Assembly: GCA_937915545.1 (NCBI GenBank)
Contig: CALGIJ010000006.1
Span: 105,212 to 169,211, forward strand
Direction of reading: 5' to 3'
DNA: 64,000 bases
DNA from: an uncultured Desulfobacterales bacterium
Lineage (GTDB): Bacteria; Desulfobacterota; Desulfobulbia; Desulfobulbales; Desulfocapsaceae
Shown here: positions 35,602 through 44,134 of the stretch, in pieces
How the letters are laid out: every line of letters begins with the position of its first letter
Position numbering within the stretch: the stretch's first letter is position 1
Program-made: the position numbers and the translations under genes
Notes under the pieces: generated by a model
Told to the model about the DNA's origin: nothing
Databases searched by the model: none
The model's input: the letters and a program-made list of their open reading frames with translations, nothing else

Positions 35602-35840
35602 CGCCGCCCCCGCCGGCAAGCCGTCGCCCGCCTCACCACGGCCTGGGACGAGGCTCTCCGCCACCTGGAAAACTGCCCGCGGGGGGCGAGAAACGAACTC
35701 CTCCTGGCTGGCCAGGAGATCCCTGAACGTCTCGTATTCTTACACTATCGGCGAAGACCCCGAAACACCCCCATCGCACAATCTGGTCGACTGAGGTGAA
35801 TTGTTATTCTGCTTCCGCAACATCTCGCACGGAAAGCCCC

Positions 35841-36803
35841 TCAGGGCAGGGTGGGCAGCTCCACCGCCCAGGCTGCCAGTGGTGGAACGGAGTCAACCAT
35901 CTTCTCGCGGCGCAGGAACTCGGCGAAGCGCAGGTAACGGGCGCTGTCGAGGGCTCCCGGCCGCAGGGCGAAGCGCGGCAGGGTGTCCCGCCAGGCGAGG
36001 CGGTTGAGTTCGTCGTCCAGTTCGGGGCGGCCGGCGATGAACAGCTGCCAGCTCTGTTCGGGGTGGTTGACGAGAAAGTGCGCCGCCTCCTCAAGGGCGT
36101 CGACAAAGAGGCGCAGGCGAGGGTCGCCCACCCTGTCCCGGGCGGCGACGAAAATCAGCTCGTCATAGAGCGGCACGCCATGCTCTTCGACGAGGAAGGC
36201 CCGCCCCGACCGCCCCTGCAGCCTCATCTGGTTGAGCTCGAAGTTGCGGAAGGCGCCGACCACCGCGTCGACGCGGCCGCTGAGCAAGGCCGGGGCGAGG
36301 GAGAAGTTGACGTTGACCAGCTGCACGTCATCGAGCCCCAGGCCCGCCTCCTTGAGGATGACCTGCAGCAGGGTGGTCTCGAAGCCGCCCACCGAGTAGC
36401 CGATCTTCTTGCCCTTCAGCGCGGCGGGCGAGTCGATGCCACTGTCGGCGGACACCACCAGGCAGTTGAGCGGCGTGGCGATGAGCGTGGCGATGCGGGT
36501 CAGCGGCAGCCCCTGCTCGACCTGCACCTGATGCTGGTACTGGTAGGAGATGGCGACGTCGGCCTTGCCGGCAGCGACCAGCTTCGGCGGGTCGTTGGGG
36601 TTAGCCGGGGCGACGAGTTCCACATCGAGGCCGCGCTTTGCGAACATGCCGTTTTCGAGAGCGACATAGAGCGGGGCGTGGTCGGGGTTGACATACCAGT
36701 CGAGGAGTACGGTGAGCCGCTCCCCGGCCGCGGCAGAGTGCGCCGACAGCAGGCAGAGGGCCAGGGCGAGCAGGACGAAACGGGCAGACAGGGACTTTCT
36801 CAC
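35841..36803 (-). CDS. thiY: ABC substrate-binding protein, thiamine-pyrimidine (ThiY-like)
   Basis: The 320-residue protein has a Sec signal peptide (LSARFVLLALALCLLSAHSAAA) and an NMT1/ThiY-type periplasmic domain starting LTVLLDWYVNPDHAPLYVALENGMF. GMFAKRGLDVELVAP, KADVAISYQYQ and KKIGYSVGGFETTLLQ are typical of binding proteins for formylaminopyrimidine or HMP, precursors of thiamine. The GTG start overlaps the permease stop (GTGA). It is the last gene of the TPP-riboswitch operon, so pyrimidine uptake for thiamine synthesis is well supported. Other NMT1-family ligands such as aliphatic sulfonates are excluded mainly by context. Confidence 0.85.
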   Translation of the reverse strand: MRKSLSARFVLLALALCLLSAHSAAAGERLTVLLDWYVNPDHAPLYVALENGMFAKRGLDVELVAPANPNDPPKLVAAGKADVAISYQYQHQVQVEQGLPLTRIATLIATPLNCLVVSADSGIDSPAALKGKKIGYSVGGFETTLLQVILKEAGLGLDDVQLVNVNFSLAPALLSGRVDAVVGAFRNFELNQMRLQGRSGRAFLVEEHGVPLYDELIFVAARDRVGDPRLRLFVDALEEAAHFLVNHPEQSWQLFIAGRPELDDELNRLAWRDTLPRFALRPGALDSARYLRFAEFLRREKMVDSVPPLAAWAVELPTLP

Positions 36804-37552
36804 GGATCTCTCCTTGGTGTAACGGGCTCCCAGAAGACCAACCTCCGCATGAGGCGGTCGACGGCGAACCAGAGAAAAAGGGACAACAGGAGGAGCAGGG
36901 TCAGGGCGGCGAACATCTCAGCGATCTGCATACGGCCGTTGGCGTGGAGCATATAATAGCCGAGGCCGCGGCTCGCCCCCACCCACTCGCCGACCACGGC
37001 GCCGATGGGCGCCACCGCCGCCGCCATGCGCACCCCGGAGGCAAAGGCCGGCAGGCCCCAGGGGATGACGATGCGGCGCAACACCGCCAGCCGCCCTCCC
37101 CCCATCAGGCGGGCGAGGTCGAGGAGCTGCGGCGGCACCCGCCCCATGCCGTGGTAGAACGAGGCCGCCACCGGAAAAAAGATGATCAGCATGGCCATGG
37201 CGATCTTCGAGCCCAGGCCATAGCCGAACCACAGCACCAGAAGCGGCGCCAGGGCGAACACCGGCAGGGCCTGGCTGATCACCAGCAGCGGCTGCAGCCA
37301 ACTCCGCGCCACCTTCGAGGCGATCATCGCCACGGCACAGGCAGCGCCAACCAGCACCCCGGCAACAATGCCGATGACGATCTCCAGCGCAGTCACCGCA
37401 AGATGGGAGAGCAGCTGGGGAAAATGGACGACCATGGCGCGCAGCACCGGCAGCGGCCCGGGAAGGATATAGGGGGGCGGCGCGGCCAGGGTGACGGCCA
37501 GCTGCCAGGCCAACACCAGGACGAGGATGGCGACCATTCCGCGCCACATCAT
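36800..37552 (-). CDS. thiX: ABC permease, thiamine-precursor uptake (ThiX-like)
   Basis: The 250-residue inner-membrane protein has about six helices and the binding-protein-dependent permease loop (EWVGASRGLGYYMLHANGRM). It forms the membrane channel for the ThiY/ThiZ system. It overlaps the ATPase gene upstream and the binding-protein gene downstream by four bases each, the signature of a tightly coupled operon. Length and the N-terminal hydrophobic start fit the SsuC/TauC/ThiX group; the thi context favours ThiX. Confidence 0.87.
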   Translation of the reverse strand: MMWRGMVAILVLVLAWQLAVTLAAPPPYILPGPLPVLRAMVVHFPQLLSHLAVTALEIVIGIVAGVLVGAACAVAMIASKVARSWLQPLLVISQALPVFALAPLLVLWFGYGLGSKIAMAMLIIFFPVAASFYHGMGRVPPQLLDLARLMGGGRLAVLRRIVIPWGLPAFASGVRMAAAVAPIGAVVGEWVGASRGLGYYMLHANGRMQIAEMFAALTLLLLLSLFLWFAVDRLMRRLVFWEPVTPRRDP

Positions 37553-38280
37553 GGCCGCCCCCCGTCCATAAGCAAAGAGAGGAGATGGCCATGGAGAGGG
37601 CCCATCTCCTTCTCGCCCACCGCCCGCGGCGGCCGCCCCGGCGGCTCGAGGCGCGCCACCACGGCCGCCGGGCTGCCGGCGAGCACGACGATGGCGTCGG
37701 CGAGGCGCAGGGCCTCGAGGGGGTCATGGGTGACCAGCAGCACGGTGCGCCCGCCGACCAGGCCCGCCGCGAGATCCTGCAGGCGCAGGCGGGTGAGGGC
37801 GTCGAGGGCCGAGAAGGGCTCGTCCATGAGCACCACCGGACGGTCCTCGAGCAGCGTGCGCAGCAGGGCGCCGCGCTGGCGCATGCCGCCGGAGAGCCGC
37901 GCCGGCAACAAGTCGCCGAACTCGGCCAGGCCGGCCCGGGCGAGCAGGGTGCGGGCCCGCTGCTCGGCCGCCTGGTCGCGCTCGCCGCGCAGGGTGACGC
38001 CGAGGAGGAGGTTGTCATGGAGCGACAGCCAGGGCAGCAGCATGTCCTCCTGCCCCATCCAGGCGCAGGGACCGCCGCCACCGCAAAACTCCACCCTGCC
38101 CCGCTCAGGGCGTGGGCCGATGCCGGCCACCAGCCGCAGCAGCGTCGACTTGCCGCAGCCGCTCGGCCCGAGGATGCAGGTGGTGCGGCCGCCGTCGAAA
38201 ACCAGGCTGAAGCCGGAGAAGAGCTGCCGCCCGCCGAGGCTGAGCGACACTTTGTCGAGCACCACCGTCGGCGCCGTCAC
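37549..38280 (-). CDS. thiZ: ABC ATPase, thiamine-precursor uptake (ThiZ-like)
   Basis: The 243-residue ABC ATPase has Walker A GPSGCGKSTLLRLVAG, Q-loop WMGQEDMLLPW, signature LSGGMRQRGALLRTLL, Walker B VVLMDEPFSALD and the switch histidine in LLVTHDPLEAL. It energises the ThiX permease at the inner membrane. The start at 38280 lies 24 bases after thiD, and its stop overlaps thiX. The sequence alone cannot separate ThiZ from SsuB/TauB relatives; the riboswitch operon decides. Confidence 0.88.
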   Translation of the reverse strand: MTAPTVVLDKVSLSLGGRQLFSGFSLVFDGGRTTCILGPSGCGKSTLLRLVAGIGPRPERGRVEFCGGGGPCAWMGQEDMLLPWLSLHDNLLLGVTLRGERDQAAEQRARTLLARAGLAEFGDLLPARLSGGMRQRGALLRTLLEDRPVVLMDEPFSALDALTRLRLQDLAAGLVGGRTVLLVTHDPLEALRLADAIVVLAGSPAAVVARLEPPGRPPRAVGEKEMGPLHGHLLSLLMDGGRP

Positions 38281-38304
38281 CTCTTCCCGCCCCGGCCCAG
38301 CCCC

Positions 38305-39120
38305 TCACCAGAAGGCATGGAAGTGGTGCACCGGGCCGTGGCCGCCGCCGAGGCGATAGTCGGCCCCGGCGGCGATGGCGCGGCCGATATAGTCCTTGGC
38401 GCGGCCCACCGCCTCGGCCACGGTCAGCCCCTGGGCGAGGTGGGCGGCCACCGCCGACGACAGGGTGCAGCCGGTGCCGTGGTTGTTGGTCGTGGCGATG
38501 CGCCTGGCGGAAAAGGACAGCAGCCGGTCTTCACCGCCGAGGTAGAGGCAGTCGTCGCTCTCGCCGCCCTCGAGGTGCCCGCCCTTGACCAGGGCGTTGG
38601 CGCAGCCGAGGCCCACCAGGGCCCGCGCCGCCTCGGCCATGTCCGCCGCGCTCGCCACCGGCCGCCCGAGCAGCGTCTCGGCCTCGGGGACATTGGGGGT
38701 GAGCAGGTCGGCAAGGGGGATGAGGTGGCGCTTGAGGGCCTCGACGGCTTCGTCCTGGAGGAGCCGGTCGCCACTCTGGGCGACCATCACCGGGTCGAGG
38801 ACCACCCGCCGCACCCGGTGGCGGCGCAGGCCCTCGGCCACCTCGACGATGAGCTGCGGCGAGAAGAGCATGCCTATCTTCACTGCGTCGCAGCCGATAT
38901 CGCCCAGTACCGCGTCCAGCTGGGCGCGGACGAAGTCTACCGGCACGGCGTGGATGGCCGACACCTCGCGGGTGTTCTGGGCAGTCAGGGCGGTGATCAC
39001 CGACATGCCGTAGCAGCCGCAGGCGGCGAAGGTCTTGAGGTCGGCCTGGATGCCGGCTCCGCCGCCGCTGTCGGAGCCGGCGACGGTCAGCACGCGGTAG
39101 TACGTTTTTGCGGGGTTCAT
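38305..39120 (-). CDS. thiD: HMP/HMP-phosphate kinase
   Basis: The 271-residue kinase phosphorylates hydroxymethylpyrimidine twice to HMP-PP. Motifs are VLTVAGSDSGGGAGIQADLKTF at the N-terminus, GCYGMSVITALTAQNT, VLDPVMVAQSGDRLL, and the anion-hole signature NNHGTGCTLSSAVAAHLAQG. Length is as expected. It overlaps thiE by four bases. It uses pyrimidine delivered by the ABC system encoded just downstream. Confidence 0.94.
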   Translation of the reverse strand: MNPAKTYYRVLTVAGSDSGGGAGIQADLKTFAACGCYGMSVITALTAQNTREVSAIHAVPVDFVRAQLDAVLGDIGCDAVKIGMLFSPQLIVEVAEGLRRHRVRRVVLDPVMVAQSGDRLLQDEAVEALKRHLIPLADLLTPNVPEAETLLGRPVASAADMAEAARALVGLGCANALVKGGHLEGGESDDCLYLGGEDRLLSFSARRIATTNNHGTGCTLSSAVAAHLAQGLTVAEAVGRAKDYIGRAIAAGADYRLGGGHGPVHHFHAFW

Positions 39121-39779
39121 CCTTGTCTGCCCTCCCTGGCGGCGAGAATTTCCTCTTTGAGCGCCCGTGCCGCCAGCAGCGGGCTGTCGGCGGCGACGAT
39201 GGCCGAGACCACCGCCGCCCCGTCGGCCCCGGCGGCGATCACCGCGGCCACATTGTCCACTCCGATGCCGCCGATACCAACCAGCGGCAGCCGCACCGCC
39301 GCCCTGATCGCCGCCACCCCGGCCAGCCCCAGCGGCGGGGCGGCGTCCCGCTTGGTGGCGGTGGCGAAGACCGGGCTGATGCCGATATAGTCGGCCCCTT
39401 CCCTCTCGGCGCGGACGGCGTCGGCCACCGATTCGGCGGAAATACCGATGAGCAGGCCGTTGCCGGCGATGCCTCGCGCATCGCCAATGGCCATATCGCT
39501 CTGGCCGAGGTGCAGGCCGTCGGCCTCGGCGGCCAGGGCGACGTCGAGGCGGTCGTTGATGACCAGCGGCACCCGCGAGCCCCGCAACAGAGCCTTGAGG
39601 CTCCGCGCCAGCCTGACGAACTCCCCGGTCGTGCAGTCTTTCTCGCGCAGCTGGACCACGGTGGCCCCGCCGGCCACCGCTTCCTGCACCACCTCAAGGA
39701 GCTGCCGCCCACGGCACAGGGAGCGGTCAGTGACCAGATAAAGAGAGTAGTCGACGACCGGCGCCGCCCGCATCGTCAT
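39117..39779 (-). CDS. thiE: Thiamine-phosphate synthase
   Basis: The 220-residue TIM-barrel enzyme joins HMP-PP and thiazole phosphate. It has LYLVTDRSLCRGR, VVQLREKDCTTGEFV, VPLVINDRLDVALAAEADGLHLGQ and YIGISPVFATATKRD, and the phosphate-binding end VGIGGIGVDN. I use the ATG at 39779, which overlaps the thiM stop as ATGA; the longer open frame upstream lies inside thiM and is not homologous. Confidence 0.94.
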   Translation of the reverse strand: MTMRAAPVVDYSLYLVTDRSLCRGRQLLEVVQEAVAGGATVVQLREKDCTTGEFVRLARSLKALLRGSRVPLVINDRLDVALAAEADGLHLGQSDMAIGDARGIAGNGLLIGISAESVADAVRAEREGADYIGISPVFATATKRDAAPPLGLAGVAAIRAAVRLPLVGIGGIGVDNVAAVIAAGADGAAVVSAIVAADSPLLAARALKEEILAAREGRQG

Positions 39780-40579
39780 GCGGCGAGGCGACAGGAAGCG
39801 GCCGCCTCCTCCGGGGTGATGCTGTAGAGGGCATCGACCAGCCGCACGGCGAAGGTGCCGGGGCCGGGGAGGCCAGCGGCGGCCTTCTCGCCGCAACTCT
39901 TGAACAGGCTGAGGGCGGCGGCGGTGGCCGTGAAGGGATCGCCGTCGACGGCGAGAAAGGCGCCCAACACCGCCGTGGCGGCGCAGCCGGTGCCGGTGAC
40001 CCTGGCCATCAGCGGGTGCCCGCCGGCGATATGCAGGCTACGCTCGCCATCGGTGACCAGATCGACCTCGCCGGTGATGGCCACCACGGCGCCCAACCGC
40101 CTGGCCAGGTCGGCGGCGGCGGTGGCGGCCTCGTCTACTCCGTGAGTGGCGTCGACCCCCTTGCCGCCGCCGAGACCGGCGCCAAGGGCGAGGATCTCCG
40201 AGGCATTGCCGCGCACCACCGTCACCCTCTTCCCGGCGAGGATGCGCCTTGCCGCCTCGTCACGCAGCCTGGTGGCGCCGGCCCCCACCGGGTCGAAAAC
40301 CACCGGCGTGCCCCGTCTTCCGGCCACCTCGGCGGCTCGGACCATGGCCTCGACCCACGGCTCGTCGAGGGTGCCGATGTTGACCACCAGCGCCCCGGCG
40401 AAGAGGGCCATCTCCTCGACCTCCCCCAGGGCATGGGCCATAACCGGCGAAGCCCCCAGGGCAAGGAGGATGTTGGCGGTGGAGTTCATCACCACGAAAT
40501 TGGTGATATTGTGGATCAAGGGCCGGCGCTCGCGGATGGCCGCAAGGCTTGCTGCAATAGTGGCGGGGAGATCGGACAT
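39776..40579 (-). CDS. thiM: Hydroxyethylthiazole kinase
   Basis: The 267-residue salvage kinase phosphorylates the thiazole moiety. Motifs are RPLIHNITNFVVMNSTANILLALGASPVM, VVFDPVGAGATRLR, VVRGNASEILAL and the catalytic VTGTGCAATAVLGAFL. The ATG at 40579 has GAGG at a good distance. It is the first gene of thiM-thiE-thiD-thiZ-thiX-thiY, directly after the TPP riboswitch. The operon salvages thiazole and imported pyrimidine instead of making them de novo; no thiC or thiG is in the window. Confidence 0.94.
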   Translation of the reverse strand: MSDLPATIAASLAAIRERRPLIHNITNFVVMNSTANILLALGASPVMAHALGEVEEMALFAGALVVNIGTLDEPWVEAMVRAAEVAGRRGTPVVFDPVGAGATRLRDEAARRILAGKRVTVVRGNASEILALGAGLGGGKGVDATHGVDEAATAAADLARRLGAVVAITGEVDLVTDGERSLHIAGGHPLMARVTGTGCAATAVLGAFLAVDGDPFTATAAALSLFKSCGEKAAAGLPGPGTFAVRLVDALYSITPEEAAASCRLAA

Positions 40580-40667
40580 GGGGGTGCCTCGCTGAAGAAG
40601 ATGAGAATGAACGGCGGGGCGGAGCGGAGGGAGAAGTTCCGCTGTGGACGAGCGATGGCAAGATTGC

Positions 40668-40745
40668 TGCAATTCCCTACGCTGGAATTATCCAGATCAG
40701 GTTCAACGGGTATGATCTCAGGCCTTGCGCCACCCCGGCATGTTA
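40668..40745 (-). ncRNA. TPP riboswitch (THI element)
   Basis: On the minus strand the conserved TPP aptamer is easily read: GGGGTGGC..., CCTGAGA, ATACCCGTTGAACCTGATC, TGGATAATTCCAGCGTAGGG. It lies about 90 bases upstream of thiM. A weak stem just before thiM (AGCGGA/TCCGCT) may be part of the expression platform, so control could be at translation or termination. It represses the thi salvage/uptake operon when TPP is plentiful. Confidence 0.95.
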
Positions 40746-40762
40746 CTGCCTTGCAGTTGCCT

Positions 40763-40791
40763 TATGTAGAAGAAGGAAGCGGCTTTGTCAA
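40763..40791 (-). promoter_or_regulatory. Promoter of the thi operon
   Basis: Minus-strand TTGACA (40786-40791), 17 bases, TACATA (40763-40768). The predicted start at about 40755 is just upstream of the riboswitch. Confidence 0.65.
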
Positions 40792-40797
40792 GGGAAA

Positions 40798-40816
40798 GCG
40801 GCCCGCAGGGGGCCGC
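40798..40816 (-). terminator. Hairpin after nqrF
   Basis: GCGGCCC/GGGCCGC, seven pairs with a five-base loop, begins eight bases past the nqrF stop codon on the minus strand and is followed by TTTCCCTT. It separates the nqr and thi operons. Confidence 0.6.
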
Positions 40817-40823
40817 CATCCGC

Positions 40824-42044
40824 TCAGCCGCCGAAGTCGTCGTAGTGGATGTTGCGCCGCTCGACGCCGAGGCCGTCGAGCATTTCGAACACCGCCTTGT
40901 TCATCATCGGCGGGCCGCAGAGGTAGTAGTTGACGTCCTCGGGGGCGGGGTGATCCTTGAGGTAGCGGTCGTAGAGCACGAGATGGATGAAACCGGTATG
41001 ACCCTTCCAGTCGTCCTCCGGCAAGGGGTTGGAGAGGGCGAGGTGGAAGGAGAAGTTGGCGAACTCGCGTTCCAGGGCGAGGAACTCCTCGGTATAGAAG
41101 ACCTCCTTCTTGCTGCGCCCGCCATACCAGAAGGAGACCTTGCGCGTCGTCTTCTTGGCCTTGAAGAGGTCGAAGACGTGGCTGCGCAAAGGGGCCATGC
41201 CGGCCCCACCGCCGATGAGGATGACCTCGGAATCGCTGTCATCCATGAAGAACTCGCCGAAGGGCCCGGAGATGGTCACCTCGTCGCCCTCCTTGAGGTT
41301 GAAGATGTAGGAGCTGACCTGACCCGGCGGCAGGGCGTCCTGGCCCGGCGGCGGGCTGGCGATGCGCACGTTGAGTTTGATGATGCCCTTCTCCCCCGGG
41401 TAGTTGGCCATGGAGTAGGCGCGGGTCACCGGGGTGTGCACATGGGATCGGTACTGGAACATCTTGAACTTGGTCCAGTCGGAGAGAAAGCGCTCGTCGA
41501 TGTCGAAGTTGCGGTATTCGAGGGTGTGCGGCGGCACCTCGATCTGGATGTAGCCGCCGGCGCGGAAGTCGACCTCTTCCCCTTCGGGCAGGCCGATGAC
41601 CAGTTCCTTGATGAAGGTGGCGACGTTCTGGTTGGAGACCACCCGGCAGTGCCATTTCTTGGCTTCGAGGTTCTCCGCCGGCACGGTGATCCTCATGTCG
41701 CGCTTGACCGCCACCTGGCAGGAGAGGCGCATGCCCTGGCGGGCTTCGCGGTTGTTGATCTTCGACTTCTCGGTGGGCAGGATCGAACCGCCGCCCTCGT
41801 TGACGATACAGCGGCACTGCCCGCAGGAGCCGCCGCCGCCGCAGGCCGAGGAGAGGATCACCCCGTGCTCGGAGAGGGTGGTGAGCAGCTTGCCGCCGGG
41901 CCTGGCGGTGAGCTTCTTCTGGCCGTTGATATCGATGGTGATCTCCCCCGCCGGCAGCAGGGTGCGCTTGGCGATGACGATGCAGGTCACCAGCACCATC
42001 TGGATGGCGAGGAAACAGAGGACGCCGTAGTAGATTTCAGCCAT
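40824..42044 (-). CDS. nqrF: Na+-translocating NADH:quinone reductase subunit F
   Basis: The 406-residue subunit accepts electrons from NADH. It has one N-terminal membrane helix, and a [2Fe-2S] domain with the cysteine pattern C-x5-C-x2-C in CGGGGSCGQC plus a later cysteine in LSCQ. An FAD domain (RAYSMANYPGE) and an NAD domain (IGGGAGMAPLRS, YLCGPPMMNKAV) follow. The ATG at 42044 has GGGAG five bases upstream; a GTG two codons earlier is possible. It is the last gene of nqrABCDEF. Length agrees with Vibrio NqrF. Confidence 0.95.
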   Translation of the reverse strand: MAEIYYGVLCFLAIQMVLVTCIVIAKRTLLPAGEITIDINGQKKLTARPGGKLLTTLSEHGVILSSACGGGGSCGQCRCIVNEGGGSILPTEKSKINNREARQGMRLSCQVAVKRDMRITVPAENLEAKKWHCRVVSNQNVATFIKELVIGLPEGEEVDFRAGGYIQIEVPPHTLEYRNFDIDERFLSDWTKFKMFQYRSHVHTPVTRAYSMANYPGEKGIIKLNVRIASPPPGQDALPPGQVSSYIFNLKEGDEVTISGPFGEFFMDDSDSEVILIGGGAGMAPLRSHVFDLFKAKKTTRKVSFWYGGRSKKEVFYTEEFLALEREFANFSFHLALSNPLPEDDWKGHTGFIHLVLYDRYLKDHPAPEDVNYYLCGPPMMNKAVFEMLDGLGVERRNIHYDDFGG

Positions 42045-42082
42045 GGCCACACTCCCTTGTCAACGAGTTGCTGCGGGTCATG

Positions 42083-42691
42083 CTACATCTCCATGCCGGC
42101 CAGGCCCATGAAGGCCAGGGCCATCAAACCGACAGTGATGAAGGTCAGGCCGAGGCCGCGCAGGCCGGCCGGGGGGTCGGCGTACTCGAGCCGCTCGCGG
42201 ATGCCGGCCAGGGCCACCACGGCGAGGAAGAAGCCGCCGCCCGAGCCGATGCCGTAGGCGACGCTCTCGGCAAAGGTGTAGTCGCGCTCGACCATGAACA
42301 GGGTGCCGCCGAAGATGGCGCAGTTGACGGTGAGCAGGGGCAGGAAGATGCCGAGGGTGTTGTAGAGCGCCGGCAGGAAGCGGTCGAGGACCATCTCGAG
42401 GATCTGCACCACCGCGGCGATGATGGCGATATAGGTGAGCAGGCCGAGGAAGCTGAGATCGAGCCCGGGCTGCCCGGCCCAGGCCAGGGCCCCCGGCTTG
42501 AGCAGGTAGACGTAGATGAGATTGTTGAGCGGTACGGTGACCGTCTGGATGAAGAGCACCGCTGTCCCCAGTCCGACGGCAGCCTTGACCTGGCGCGAGA
42601 TGGCGATGAAGGTGCACATGCCGAGAAAGAAGCTCAGCGGCAGGTTCTCGATGAAGATCGAGCGGATGATGATATTGAGATAGTGCTCCAT
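42083..42691 (-). CDS. nqrE: Na+-NQR subunit E
   Basis: The 202-residue, six-helix membrane subunit is of the NqrE/RnfA type. It has ENLPLSFFLGMCTFIAIS, the central NCAIFGGTLFMVERDYTF region and GIGSGGGFFLAVVALAGIRERL. The conserved cysteines in the two half-repeats (GMCTF and NCAIF) coordinate an intramembrane iron centre between NqrD and NqrE. The start codon overlaps the nqrD stop (TGATG), with GGAG just before. Confidence 0.95.
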   Translation of the reverse strand: MEHYLNIIIRSIFIENLPLSFFLGMCTFIAISRQVKAAVGLGTAVLFIQTVTVPLNNLIYVYLLKPGALAWAGQPGLDLSFLGLLTYIAIIAAVVQILEMVLDRFLPALYNTLGIFLPLLTVNCAIFGGTLFMVERDYTFAESVAYGIGSGGGFFLAVVALAGIRERLEYADPPAGLRGLGLTFITVGLMALAFMGLAGMEM

Positions 42692-43314
42692 CACTCCTTC
42701 TCCTGTTGGCTGGGGTCAGCGGTCCGCAAAATCCAGATGATCAGGGCGATGAGGAAGAAGGCGCAGACCGGCAGGACGAGCATGCCGTTGCGCGGGTACC
42801 AGCCGCCGTCGGTGGTCAGCGGCAAAATGACCACCCCGAAGAGGGTCCCTGAACCGAGCAACTCGCGGACAAAGGCCACCGACATGAGGACGAAGCCATA
42901 ACCGAGGCCGTTGGCAATGCCGTCGATGAAGCTGGGAATGGGCGGGTTGGACATGGCGAAGCCCTCGGCGCGGCCGAGGAGGATGCAGTTGGTGATGATC
43001 AACCCGACATAGATGGAGAGCTGTTTCGAGAGGCCGAAGAAAAAGGCCTTGAGCACCTGATCGACGAGGATGACCAGGGTGGCGGCGACGATGATCTGCA
43101 GGCCGATGCGCACGCTGCTCGGGATATGGTGGCGGACGAGGCTGATGGTCATGCTCGAGAAGGCCGTGACCAGGGTGACGCAGATCGACATCACCAGGGC
43201 GGTGATCATCTGCCCGGTAACCGCCAGGGACGAGCAGATGCCCAGCACCAGCAGAGCGATGGGATTGCGCTTGAAGATCGAGCTGGTGAGAAGTTGCAGG
43301 TTGCTCTCAGCCAT
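42691..43314 (-). CDS. nqrD: Na+-NQR subunit D
   Basis: The 207-residue, six-helix membrane subunit is of the NqrD/RnfE type. It has NPIALLVLGICSSLAVT, VGLIITNCILLGRAEGFAM and the C-terminal helix ending LIIWILRTAD. Like NqrE it carries paired cysteines (GICSS, TNCIL) that help bind the iron centre. It overlaps nqrC by eight bases upstream and touches nqrE downstream, consistent with one transcript. Confidence 0.95.
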   Translation of the reverse strand: MAESNLQLLTSSIFKRNPIALLVLGICSSLAVTGQMITALVMSICVTLVTAFSSMTISLVRHHIPSSVRIGLQIIVAATLVILVDQVLKAFFFGLSKQLSIYVGLIITNCILLGRAEGFAMSNPPIPSFIDGIANGLGYGFVLMSVAFVRELLGSGTLFGVVILPLTTDGGWYPRNGMLVLPVCAFFLIALIIWILRTADPSQQEKE

Positions 43315-44134
43315 GGGATGGTCCTCCGTGGGCGGCGGGTGTCGGGGGGGCGGTGCCCTGGTGGCCCTCAGCCCGCCTTCTCGCGAAGAAGGGCTTGAAG
43401 CCGTGCTCGCCGAACCAGAACTCCATCAGGCTCTCCACCCCCTTGGTGGTGATGGTGGCCCCGGAGAGGCCGTCGATCTGGTAACTCTTCGCCGGTTCCT
43501 CGGTGGCCGCCTTGCCCTTGACAAAGGACAGACCGACCGCGCCGGCCTGATCGTAGACTTTCTTGCCCTGCCAGCCCTTCTGCCACAGGGGATTGACGAT
43601 CTCGCCGCCCAGGCCCGGGGTCTCACCGTGCTCGTAGAAGGAGACGCCGCGGATGGTGGCGAGGTCGCCGTCGATGGCCACGTAGGCGTACATGGTCGAC
43701 CACAGGCCCTTGCCGCGTACCGGCAGGATGTATTGGGCAACGCGGTCGCCCTCCTTAACCAGGTAGACCAGGGAGTATTTCTCGAGACGGCGGATGCGCG
43801 CCAGGTCTTCGTCGGCACCGAGGAGGCGGCCGCCGTCATCGCTGCGCGCCGCCTCGAGCTGCCGGTAGGAGTCGGGGGAGAGGGTGCCCTCGGGGACGAA
43901 CTCGCCGCTGGCCAGATCGACCAGCCTGGTGTCGACGAGGGCGAAGAGCTCGCCTATCGGCCGAGCCGGGTCGTAGAGCCCGGCGGCGCGAAGGACATGG
44001 CGCTTGCGGTCGAGGTCGCGGTTGTCCTCCTGCAAGGGACGCAGGCCCACCGCCGCCCCGGCCACCAGAGTCGAACAGACGAAGGCGAGGACGAATACCG
44101 TGTAAAAGGGGCGGGCGAAGGATTCATCGGCCAT
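43307..44134 (-). CDS. nqrC: Na+-NQR subunit C (FMN-carrying)
   Basis: The 275-residue subunit has one N-terminal membrane helix (FYTVFVLAFVCSTLVAGAAVGL) and a periplasmic FMN domain. The flavinylation motif SGATITT near the C-terminus carries FMN on threonine; GETPGLGGEIVNPLW is also typical. Attachment needs the transferase ApbE, which is not encoded in this window. The C-terminal tail is slightly longer than in Vibrio. It overlaps nqrB by eleven bases. Confidence 0.95.
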   Translation of the reverse strand: MADESFARPFYTVFVLAFVCSTLVAGAAVGLRPLQEDNRDLDRKRHVLRAAGLYDPARPIGELFALVDTRLVDLASGEFVPEGTLSPDSYRQLEAARSDDGGRLLGADEDLARIRRLEKYSLVYLVKEGDRVAQYILPVRGKGLWSTMYAYVAIDGDLATIRGVSFYEHGETPGLGGEIVNPLWQKGWQGKKVYDQAGAVGLSFVKGKAATEEPAKSYQIDGLSGATITTKGVESLMEFWFGEHGFKPFFARRRAEGHQGTAPPTPAAHGGPSHG